Shown piece after piece: positions 58,236 through 64,000 of a stretch of DNA of 64,000 nt. This stretch comes from Pseudomonadota bacterium (lineage in GTDB: Bacteria > Pseudomonadota > Alphaproteobacteria > Rhizobiales > Xanthobacteraceae). Below the pieces are notes generated by a model. It had not been told where the DNA came from. It searched no databases and saw nothing but the letters and a program-made list of their open reading frames with translations. Position numbers and translations under genes: made by a program. The stretch is taken from positions 1-64,000 of the forward strand of contig JAFAGM010000042.1 of assembly GCA_023422775.1 (NCBI GenBank), given 5' to 3'. How positions within the stretch are numbered: the stretch's first letter is position 1; every line of letters starts with the position of its first letter.

Positions 58236-58329
58236 GTCATTCCGGGGCGATGCGCAGCATCGAACCCGGAATCTCGAGCTTGTTACCTCTGGATTCCGGG
58301 TTCAGCGCTGCGCGATGCCCCGGAATGAC
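58236..58329. repeat. Dispersed palindromic repeat near the carotenoid oxygenase 3' end
   Basis: Outer arms GTCATTCCGGGGC and GCCCCGGAATGAC and inner arms GAACCCGGAATC and GATTCCGGGTTC match the element at 50481-50560; the central loop differs. It ends 12 bases before the stop of the minus-strand carotenoid oxygenase and may end that transcript. Confidence 0.85.
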
Positions 58330-58341
58330 GAAGGACCAACT

Positions 58342-59748
58342 CTACTCCGCACCCACCCAGTTGCCGTGAAAGCCATCAGGCACGCGATGGCCGAGATGCA
58401 CCAGCGCGACGGGGCCGGCTTCGACGTCTTTCGCGTTGAACACCGCGAGATCGCTGCGGTTCTCTTGCGCGCGCCAGACCGCGGCGAGCAGCCAGCCGTC
58501 GCCCTCGGTAGCATCAGCGCCGCGCTCCACGAACACAGGCTCGGAAATGGTGTCGCCGGCGGGCAGCAGGTAGTTGCCGAGGCGCTTGCCGTTGCCGTCG
58601 ACGTGCACGATGCCGGCAAGCGCGCCGAACATCGGCAGATCGGGGTTGGCGCAGGCGTACCAGCCATGGCTGTTCGCCTGCCCCGCGCGGCGGTCGTCGA
58701 TGCGCGGGAATTCGCCGGTGAGATCGTCGAGATAGGTCTGCGTGAAGCGGTCGGTATTGCCCGCGAGGTCGAAGGTCCAGCGGCAATATCGCGCGCGGGA
58801 TTTCTGCGGGTCGGTCTTCGAACCGTCGGGGTGGGTGAACAGCGGCGCTTCCTCGAACTGCATCACGTCGGCGATGATGCGGTTGCCTTCTTCCCACGCA
58901 TTCATGATGTGGAAGACGTAGCAGCTTTCGGCGCGGAACCAGACGAGGTCGCCGGTCGAGCCGTTCCGCTTCATGACGCCGACATAGGCGCCTTTCTCCG
59001 GCTCCCAGGCATAGGGCGGCTTGCCGCGCATCGCCCGCTCCATGCTGCCGGTGATGGGCAGGATCGGAAACAGCATATGGTTTTCGGTGACGATGAAGTC
59101 GTGCACCATGCTGGCATAGGGCGCATCGAAGCGATCGAACCGCGTCACCACGCCCGCGGCATTGACCGACCCGAAGGAGAGGGCAGGCGTCAGGGGGCCT
59201 GCTGCGTTATAGCCAAAGAACACCATCTCGCCGGTGGCGGGATCGATCTTGGGGTGCGCGGTGAAAGGACCCTTGATGGCGCCCTTGTAGTCGCAATAGC
59301 CCAGACGATCGAGTGTGCCGGGCTCGATCTCGGTCGGCAGATGGCCTTCCTCCAGTGCCAGAAGCTTGCCGGCATGGAAGATGATGTTGGTGTTGGCGAC
59401 GCCCGTATCGGTGCACGAGGTGGCCGGTGCATCAGGCAGTTTCCTGCCGCCGAAGCCGCCGAATATTGCGCGGCCGGCGTCGTGTTCGGCCAGCCATTTG
59501 GGGGTGCGGACCCAGCGGTTGCGGTAGCTGGCGCGGCCGTTCTCCAGATGGAAGGCGTGCAGCATGCCGTCGCCGAGGAACCAGTGCGCGCCGGGCGCAT
59601 CGAACTGCGGGTTGGGGCCGTTGCGATAGAGCGTGCCGTTGAGTTCGCGCGGCAGTTCGCCGGTCACTTTCAGGAACGGCGCATCGCATTCCATCGGGAT
59701 CGGCGCCAGATTGGTTCGGGCCGCCTCGGTCTTCACCTGGTCGAGCAT
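58342..59748 (-). CDS. Carotenoid oxygenase family protein
   Basis: A 468-residue non-haem iron dioxygenase of the carotenoid/stilbene cleavage (RPE65/NOV) family. The seven-bladed propeller is recognised from GELPRELNGTLYRNGPNPQF and GDGMLHAFHLENGRASYRNRWVRT (in part). Four iron-ligand histidines are visible in PFTAHPKIDP, SMVHDFIVTENH, VFHIMNAWEEGN and GFHGNW. The substrate is unknown; stilbenoid or carotenoid cleavage are both possible. It is divergent from tetR, and a palindrome lies 19-43 bases before its ATG. Confidence 0.93.
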   Translation of the reverse strand: MLDQVKTEAARTNLAPIPMECDAPFLKVTGELPRELNGTLYRNGPNPQFDAPGAHWFLGDGMLHAFHLENGRASYRNRWVRTPKWLAEHDAGRAIFGGFGGRKLPDAPATSCTDTGVANTNIIFHAGKLLALEEGHLPTEIEPGTLDRLGYCDYKGAIKGPFTAHPKIDPATGEMVFFGYNAAGPLTPALSFGSVNAAGVVTRFDRFDAPYASMVHDFIVTENHMLFPILPITGSMERAMRGKPPYAWEPEKGAYVGVMKRNGSTGDLVWFRAESCYVFHIMNAWEEGNRIIADVMQFEEAPLFTHPDGSKTDPQKSRARYCRWTFDLAGNTDRFTQTYLDDLTGEFPRIDDRRAGQANSHGWYACANPDLPMFGALAGIVHVDGNGKRLGNYLLPAGDTISEPVFVERGADATEGDGWLLAAVWRAQENRSDLAVFNAKDVEAGPVALVHLGHRVPDGFHGNWVGAE

Positions 59749-59766
59749 CGCACGCTTCCTCCGGCT

Positions 59767-59842
59767 GATATCTTTACATCGTAAAGATATCAGTAAGCAC
59801 ACCGCAACCGATCGTCAAGCAAAATCTTTACAGTGTAAAAAT
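59767..59842. promoter_or_regulatory. Pair of TetR-type palindromes (operator pair 2)
   Basis: Site one (ATCTTTACATCGTAAAGAT at 59770-59788) extends to perfect 11-bp arms, GATATCTTTAC/GTAAAGATATC (59767-59791). Site two (ATCTTTACAGTGTAAAAAT) is at 59824-59842, centres 54 bp apart. A minus-strand promoter, TTGACG (59813-59818), 17 bases, TACTGA (59790-59795), lies between. Each palindrome is about 20 bases from a start codon, of the oxygenase and of tetR respectively. Confidence 0.85.
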
Positions 59843-59861
59843 TGTGACTATAAGGATTCGC

Positions 59862-60599
59862 ATGACGAGAGCCTCCAGTGATACCAGAACGAACCGCTCC
59901 GCGGCGAAGCGCAGGCCGCCAGGAGCGATGGCCGAAAGGCCCGCCAGCCGGCGGCGCCGAGCGACAGGGGAGACGCCCTATCATCATGGCGATCTGCACG
60001 ACGCCTTGCTCACTGCGGCCGAGCGCGTGCTGGAACGCGACGGGCTGCCGGGCCTGACGTTACGTGCCGTGGCGCGCGAAGCCGGCGTGTCGCATGCCGC
60101 ACCGACCCATCATTTCGGCGATCTTTCCGGACTTCTGAGTGAACTCGCCGCGATCGGCTTCCGCCGCTTCAACGAGGCAATGGTCGCGGCGGGGAAGACC
60201 GATACCAACCCGCTGATGAAGGCATTGGCGCGCGCCAAGGCTTACGTCGCCTACGCGCAGGCATGTCCTGGCATGTACGGGCTGATGTTCCGCACCGAGC
60301 GGCTCGACATGTCGCGGCCGTCGTTGCACGAGGCGGCGACCGCCTCCTTCGAGGGCCTCGCGAACGCGGTCGGGGCCGGCCGCAACGAGAACCTCGCCGG
60401 CGATGCGCCGGGAGCGCTGTCGCTCGACCAGGCCGCGGCGATCGCGCGCGCGTGGTCGCTGGTGCACGGCTTCACCACGCTGCTGCTTGACGGAAGGCTG
60501 GAGGACATCCTTCGCCGGCTGCCCGAAGGAATTGGCGTCGATGAGTTGCTGGATGCCATGCTTCGCTCGACCGTACCGCGGCCGGCGGGGACGAACTGA
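59862..60599 (+). CDS. TetR family transcriptional repressor
   Basis: A 245-residue regulator. A basic disordered N-terminus (MTRASSDTRTNRSAAKRRPP) precedes the TetR helix-turn-helix: HGDLHDALLTAAERVLERDG, LTLRAVAREAGVSHAAPTHHFGDLSGLL (in part). The ligand domain contains AYAQACPGMYGLMFRTERLD and a C-terminal AIARAWSLVHGFTTLLLDGRLEDI, the pattern of the TetR-C WHG subgroup. ATG 59862 with AAGG upstream is preferred to GTG 59844. It probably represses itself, the carotenoid oxygenase and the 57.4-58.0 kb membrane operon through the 19-bp palindromes. Confidence 0.92.
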   Translation: MTRASSDTRTNRSAAKRRPPGAMAERPASRRRRATGETPYHHGDLHDALLTAAERVLERDGLPGLTLRAVAREAGVSHAAPTHHFGDLSGLLSELAAIGFRRFNEAMVAAGKTDTNPLMKALARAKAYVAYAQACPGMYGLMFRTERLDMSRPSLHEAATASFEGLANAVGAGRNENLAGDAPGALSLDQAAAIARAWSLVHGFTTLLLDGRLEDILRRLPEGIGVDELLDAMLRSTVPRPAGTN

Positions 60600-60698
60600 C
60601 CCAGGCGGCGAGAGAAGGCCGAAGAAAAGGGTAGCGAAGAAGAAGCGTGACATCAGTCACATCTGCGCCGCGTCGCAATCGGGATCGCAGCGTGCGGA

Positions 60699-61031
60699 TC
60701 AGCAGTTCCGGCAGATCTTGATTTGCCGAGCGAGCCTCGCGTCGGCTTCCGGATCTTCATTGGGCAGGCGCGTCCATTCATCGTATCGCGCCTTGGCTTC
60801 GGTTCGGGGCGGGGCGTCGTTGAGCGGACCGACGATGATCTCCTGATTGCGCGCGGCTCGCCGCTTCGGTCGTTTTACCTCGCCCGGCTCGGCGCCGTCC
60901 GTCGGGGCCTCACCCAACCCGTCCCAGGCAACCGGCGTTGCGGCCACCGGCGCATTGCAGCCGGTGCCGGAAACGCAACAGCCTGACAGCGCAAGGCCGG
61001 CAACGAGGAGGGCCGTGAATTTTATCAACAT
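60699..61031 (-). CDS. Small lipoprotein, 110 residues
   Basis: Lipoprotein signal MLIKFTALLVAGLALSGCC with lipobox ALSGC (C18). The mature part is short, charged and partly disordered (CNAPVAATPVAWDGLGEAP, RPKRRAARNQEIIVGPLND, ARYDEWTRLPNEDPEADARLARQIKICRNC in part). The last residues hold a CRNC motif. Such small lipoproteins are common in Bradyrhizobium; function unknown. GGAGCAGCG precedes ATG 61031. Confidence 0.75.
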   Translation of the reverse strand: MLIKFTALLVAGLALSGCCVSGTGCNAPVAATPVAWDGLGEAPTDGAEPGEVKRPKRRAARNQEIIVGPLNDAPPRTEAKARYDEWTRLPNEDPEADARLARQIKICRNC

Positions 61032-61169
61032 CGCTGCTCCGCTCGAGGCCGCGTTAGACACCATGGATCGACAACATCGTTGCACTCAAGCCGGTAGCTT
61101 TGACGTTAATACGGCAAAAACGCGCCCGGCGTCTCATCGGATCAGGAAATGCCCTGCAGCGGCCCGGCA

Positions 61170-61778
61170 TCACGGCTTTGCCAATTCCACCGCTCGGCCA
61201 CGTTCGCCAATTACCTTCACTTCGTCCCTGCCGCAGTTGAAATCACGGGCATATTTGTCTGCCGCCTCGCGCGCAAGTTCGTTGGGACTGCGGTTGGCCT
61301 GGCCGTCGACATAGGCGACATGGCAGACCGGCCCGGGCGGCAATCGCGTCACGGCCAGCATCGGCTTTGCAATCGGCCGTCCGTTCTTGTCTTCATCGGC
61401 GTTGTCGGCGATCAGCCAGCGCTGGATGATCGCAAACGACCTGCCGTCCGCCGCGCGCCATTCGACGGTATGGGCTGTCGAGTTGAACGGACCGAACCAG
61501 ACCTGAGAAGCCGGTTCCCTGGCGGCAGCCTTGTGGTTGCGCCCGACCGAGACGGTTTCGCGCAGATCGTCCTCGCTGATCAGCACCACGAGGCCCGATC
61601 TGCCGGGACAAGCCCGCGTGGTGCTGCCGTCGAGTTCGCTGGATTTGCCGATCGTGTGACAATCCTTTGGCGCTGATGAGGTGTAGCTGCTGCTGAATAT
61701 CTGGGCGTTCGCCGGTGAAATCGGGCCGCACAGCACGACAGCAGCCAATCCGATCGACAGACAGGGCAGGCGTTTCAT
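61170..61778 (-). CDS. Exported hypothetical protein, 202 residues
   Basis: Signal peptide MKRLPCLSIGLAAVVLCGP with cleavage after ANA. The mature domain has DCHTIGKSSELDGSTTRACPG and GLVVLISEDDLRETVSVGRN. It also has VWFGPFNSTAHTVEWRAADGRSFAIIQRWLIADN, then PPGPVCHVAYVDGQANRSPNELAREAADKYARDFNCGRDEVKVIGERG (all in part). Four cysteines probably pair. Similar proteins occur in rhizobia with no known function. A stand-alone gene; no clear terminator or promoter is seen. Confidence 0.75.
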   Translation of the reverse strand: MKRLPCLSIGLAAVVLCGPISPANAQIFSSSYTSSAPKDCHTIGKSSELDGSTTRACPGRSGLVVLISEDDLRETVSVGRNHKAAAREPASQVWFGPFNSTAHTVEWRAADGRSFAIIQRWLIADNADEDKNGRPIAKPMLAVTRLPPGPVCHVAYVDGQANRSPNELAREAADKYARDFNCGRDEVKVIGERGRAVELAKP

Positions 61779-61939
61779 CCGGACAGTCTTCGCTTGAAGG
61801 GAACCTCCATGGTCAGACGCGTGCAAGCTGGGGAAGGTTCAAGGGAATGTTGCGAAATACCTGACATCGTCGCGGAATCGTCCTAGAACGTCGGCTTCGC
61901 AATTCCCTCGTTTTCAGAGTGTGCAGCAAATAGATCGTC

Positions 61940-62842
61940 ATGCCCTCCATTCCCTCGCATAAGCCCTACCGCGTTGGCCGCTCCCGCACTGGACTTGGTC
62001 TCTTCGCCACCAAACCGATCAAGAAGGGCAGCAAGATCATCCGCTATTTCGGGCCGCTGCTGGATTCGAAGAAGAAAAAAGACGACGCGATCGAGAACAA
62101 ATACCTGTTCGAACTTAACGATCGCTGGACCATCGACGGCTCCGTGCGGAAGAACATCGCCCGCTACATCAACCACGCCTGCAAGCCGAACGCGGAATCC
62201 GACGTCAAACCGCGCAAGCGCAAGGTCATCATCCGCGCCATCAAGAACATCGAGCCGGGCGACGAGATCAACTACGATTACGGCACGGACTACTTCAAAG
62301 CCTATCTGAAGCCGATCGGCTGCAAATGCACGGCCTGCGAGAAGAAGCGCAAGAAGCAGCGCGCCGAGGCGCGGGCGGAGAAGGCCCGCCTCAAGGCCAA
62401 GACCGAGCGGAAGGCGCTGAAGAAGGCCGAAAAGCTGGCGCGCGAGAAGGCCGAGGCCAAAGCGAAGCGCAAGGAAAAGGTTGAGCGGGAGGCGAAGAAA
62501 GCGCTCAAGCTGAACGGCGGTTCGCCCGAAGGCAAGGCGCTCAAGGGCAAGTCACTCAAGGGCAAGTCACTCAAGGGCAAGTCACCCAAAAAGGCGGCTC
62601 CGAAAGGCAAGGCGCTCAAGGTGAAATCAGGTGCCGGCAAGTCGCTCAATGGCAAGCCGCTCAATGGCAAGTCGCTCAACGGCAAGCACGCGAACGGTAA
62701 CGGCCGCGTCAGGGTCGGCCGCAAGAAATCGACCGAAAAGCCGCCGACGGACGTGACAGTTCAGGCCGCCACGCCGGCGCCGGTCTTCCAGGCGGAGCCT
62801 GCCGTACTCCCTGAAGTTTCATCAGCCGGGCTTGTGCACTGA
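61940..62842 (+). CDS. SET-domain protein with lysine-rich repeat tail
   Basis: A 300-residue protein. The N-terminal about 120 residues are a SET lysine-methyltransferase domain: VGRSRTGLGLFATKPIKKGS, ARYINHACKPNAESD (the NHxCxPN motif) and PGDEINYDYGTDYF (the catalytic YDY region). It is followed by post-SET-like cysteines GCKCTACEKK. Residues 130-195 form a Lys/Glu/Ala coiled coil. Residues 200-250 hold two arrays of GK-rich pentapeptides (LKGKS, LNGKS/P). SET enzymes methylate lysines on histones or other proteins; bacterial targets are mostly unknown. It overlaps the convergent DUF6522 gene by 21 bases. Confidence 0.88.
   Translation: MPSIPSHKPYRVGRSRTGLGLFATKPIKKGSKIIRYFGPLLDSKKKKDDAIENKYLFELNDRWTIDGSVRKNIARYINHACKPNAESDVKPRKRKVIIRAIKNIEPGDEINYDYGTDYFKAYLKPIGCKCTACEKKRKKQRAEARAEKARLKAKTERKALKKAEKLAREKAEAKAKRKEKVEREAKKALKLNGGSPEGKALKGKSLKGKSLKGKSPKKAAPKGKALKVKSGAGKSLNGKPLNGKSLNGKHANGNGRVRVGRKKSTEKPPTDVTVQAATPAPVFQAEPAVLPEVSSAGLVH
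62540..62689 (+). repeat. Two 15-bp tandem arrays within the SET-domain gene
   Basis: CTCAAGGGCAAGTCA occurs three times head-to-tail (62540-62584). Three diverged units of CTCAAYGGCAAGYCG type follow at 62645-62689. They encode the LKGKS and LNGKS/P pentapeptides; their number could vary without shifting the frame. Confidence 0.9.
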
Positions 62843-63109
62843 TTTCGGCAGCGACGAGTTTCCGAAATCGACGGCCGAGCGCTGAATGATCGCGCCTGTT
62901 GCGTCGACCACGACGCGAAAGCGCCGGCGTGCGGAGAAGAAGGTCAGTCGATGCCGGCCGCTGTCGGCGTCGATCCCGCGCTCGGCAAAACTCGTGATCT
63001 TGCCTTCGCGCATGTCCCGCTGAAGCCGGGGCAGCGCAAGGCAGAGCCCTTCGGCGACAATCGCTGCATCGATCTGCACGCCGCCATTCTCGAATTCGAC
63101 CGGTTTCAT
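62822..63109 (-). CDS. DUF6522-like protein
   Basis: A 95-residue protein: MKPVEFENGGVQIDAAIVAE, LPRLQRDMREGKITSFAERG and IDADSGRHRLTFFSARRRFRVVVDATGAIIQRS (in part). These match the small DUF6522 family often found next to denitrification or NO-response genes. Here it lies between the SET gene and the NsrR-like regulator, in the same orientation as the latter and 22 bases after it, so it is probably part of that unit. Confidence 0.8.
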   Translation of the reverse strand: MKPVEFENGGVQIDAAIVAEGLCLALPRLQRDMREGKITSFAERGIDADSGRHRLTFFSARRRFRVVVDATGAIIQRSAVDFGNSSLPKSVHKPG

Positions 63110-63131
63110 GCGATACCTCCCGTTGGGGTCA

Positions 63132-63560
63132 TTATGCGGTCGCCAGGATTCGTCCGGGTTGGGCTGGATAGGCGCATTCCGCGAGCGTGGTGGCGTCGAG
63201 TTCGCGCATGAAGGCTTCGCGCGCCGCCGCCAGTTTTGCTTTCAGCCGGCAGCGCGGCATCAGCAGGCAATTGCCGCCGTCTTCGCGAAAACACTCGACC
63301 AGCGGCGGTCCTTCCAGTGCGCGCACCACTTCGCCGATCGTGATTGATTGAGCCGGGCGCGCCAGCGTGAACCCGCCGCCGACGCCGCGCTGGGTGCTGA
63401 TGAAGCCGCTATCGGCAAGGTCACGCACCACCTTGGCCAGATGGTTGCGGGAAATGCCAAACTCGGCGGCGATCTCGCTGGTCGCGAATGAGCGGCCCGG
63501 TTCGCCGGCCAGTCGCATCAGGGCGCGCAAGGCAAAATCCGTGAACGACGTCAGGCGCAT
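63132..63560 (-). CDS. nsrR: NsrR-like Rrf2 family transcriptional repressor
   Basis: NsrR is an iron-sulphur repressor of NO-detoxification genes. The 142 residues have the Rrf2 winged helix (MRLTSFTDFALRALMRLAGE, SEIAAEFGISRNHLAKVVRDL, STQRGVGGGFTLAR). Three cysteines are spaced C90-x7-C98-x5-C104 in VECFREDGGNCLLMPRCRLK, the NsrR spacing. It is divergent from a group III truncated haemoglobin, and a perfect palindrome in the 11-1-11 NsrR style occupies the intergenic region. It is followed by the DUF6522-like gene. Confidence 0.88.
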   Translation of the reverse strand: MRLTSFTDFALRALMRLAGEPGRSFATSEIAAEFGISRNHLAKVVRDLADSGFISTQRGVGGGFTLARPAQSITIGEVVRALEGPPLVECFREDGGNCLLMPRCRLKAKLAAAREAFMRELDATTLAECAYPAQPGRILATA

Positions 63561-63604
63561 GGGACCCTCGAAAGTTTCTGCTTGCAAATCCTCTATAGCA
63601 ATCT

Positions 63605-63629
63605 AAATAGGTATTTGAAATACCTATTT
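63605..63629. promoter_or_regulatory. Palindromic NsrR-type operator
   Basis: AAATAGGTATTT, one G, and AAATACCTATTT are perfect 12-bp arms around a single central base. The E. coli NsrR site has two 11-bp halves around one base, with the same AAxxxxxxTTT outline. It lies 13 bases before the haemoglobin ATG and 44 from the nsrR ATG, positioned to repress both. Confidence 0.75.
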
Positions 63630-63642
63630 AAGGGCTGCCGAA

Positions 63643-64000
63643 ATGGAAGCGATCGTGACAGGGCCGGAGCGGCGCGCGCGGATCACCGCCGAGATCATGG
63701 AAAGAACCGGGATTACCGAGGCGATGATCGAGCGCCTGGTGCACGGCTTCTACGCCAAGGTCCGCGCCGACGCCGTGCTGGGGCCGATCTTCGACGCCAG
63801 GATCGAAGACTGGGAGCCGCATCTGGCGCAGATGTGCGCGTTCTGGTCTTCGGTGGCGCTGATGACGGGGCGTTACCACGGCACGCCGATGGTAAAACAT
63901 CTGCCGCTGCCGGTAGACGCCGATCATTTCGACCGCTGGCTCGAACTGTTCGAGGTCACGGCGCGCGAGATCTGTCCGCCGGAGGCCGAAGCGCATTTCG
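63643..64000 (+). CDS. Group III truncated haemoglobin (C-terminus beyond right edge)
   Basis: The 119 residues present begin MEAIVTGPERRARITAEIME. The conserved segments of group III truncated globins are LVHGFYAKVRADAVLGPIF, DWEPHLAQMCAFWSSVALMTGRYHGTPM (in part) and KHLPLPVDADHFDRWLELFE; the proximal histidine is in MVKHLPLP. These globins bind O2 and NO and are linked to nitrosative-stress defence. The gene is divergent from nsrR and controlled by the palindrome between them. The C-terminal end is probably only some tens of residues past the window. Confidence 0.9.
   Translation, partial: MEAIVTGPERRARITAEIMERTGITEAMIERLVHGFYAKVRADAVLGPIFDARIEDWEPHLAQMCAFWSSVALMTGRYHGTPMVKHLPLPVDADHFDRWLELFEVTAREICPPEAEAHF

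Noticed and set aside
58120..59784. 554-codon plus-strand frame
   Set aside because: It is the antisense of the carotenoid oxygenase and starts within a repeat.
62540..62689. Possible CRISPR-like short repeats
   Set aside because: The units are contiguous 15-mers without spacers and are translated in frame within the SET gene.
1..64000. tRNA, rRNA, riboswitch, insertion sequence or integrase
   Set aside because: I looked for T-loop motifs, transposase or integrase signatures and common riboswitch cores while reading and found none I could support; weak or degenerate cases could be missed by eye.

Overview
The window looks like chromosome of a Bradyrhizobium-type alphaproteobacterium (Nitrobacteraceae). 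The evidence is very high GC, the polar-type flagellar gene order, CckA beside flhB, CtrA-type TTAA-N7-TTAA boxes, rhizobial intergenic repeats (REP-like, RIME-like) and many short proteins of kinds familiar from Bradyrhizobium. All identifications are from reading the sequence; no database search was run.

Layout. The flagellar locus is split into three blocks. Block A (1-2.5 kb) has flgI (cut by the left edge), divergent fliX, then dksA. Block B (15.8-22.5 kb) has flgH-flgA-flgG-flgF on the minus strand, divergent from fliL-fliM-DUF6468-motE. Block C (37.4-48.2 kb) has a diguanylate cyclase, fliP-fliO, the divergent flgB-flgC-fliE-fliQ-fliR-flhB run, cckA and a Tim44-domain gene. Sigma-54-like promoters precede flgI and flgF. 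Exact CtrA boxes precede flgB and a 1241-residue TPR protein at 27.5-31.3 kb, which fits the CckA-CtrA circuit encoded nearby.

Between blocks A and B (2.5-15.7 kb) sit accessory genes: a 2-keto-4-pentenoate hydratase/DehI-like pair, small envelope and stress proteins, an exported SspB-like protein, a PQQ alcohol dehydrogenase, a PRC-barrel protein, an HD-domain protein, a MarR-controlled efflux set and a BrnT/BrnA toxin-antitoxin pair. Ahead of the PQQ gene is a 1.2-kb stretch without credible genes. It holds a compact candidate small RNA on the minus strand (about 6439-6521) with its own promoter, three hairpins and an intrinsic terminator.

Between blocks B and C (22.9-37.3 kb) are a sensor-less histidine kinase with two paralogous LuxR-type response regulators, an AraC-type regulator, the TPR protein, a run of small Bradyrhizobium-type proteins, a glycolate-oxidase-like flavoprotein and a CusF-like copper protein.

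The right end (48.3-64 kb) is metabolic and regulatory: a lectin-like exported protein, a lysine-tailed DUF3606 protein, GST, GFA and ICMT-like enzymes, a second BrnT/antitoxin pair, class I fumarase, a MaoC hydratase and DUF429. It also has a TetR regulon (carotenoid oxygenase plus two membrane proteins) marked by two copies of the same pair of 19-bp palindromes, a SET-domain protein with a repeat-rich lysine tail, and an NsrR/truncated-haemoglobin pair whose intergenic region holds a perfect 12-1-12 palindrome; the haemoglobin gene is cut by the right edge.
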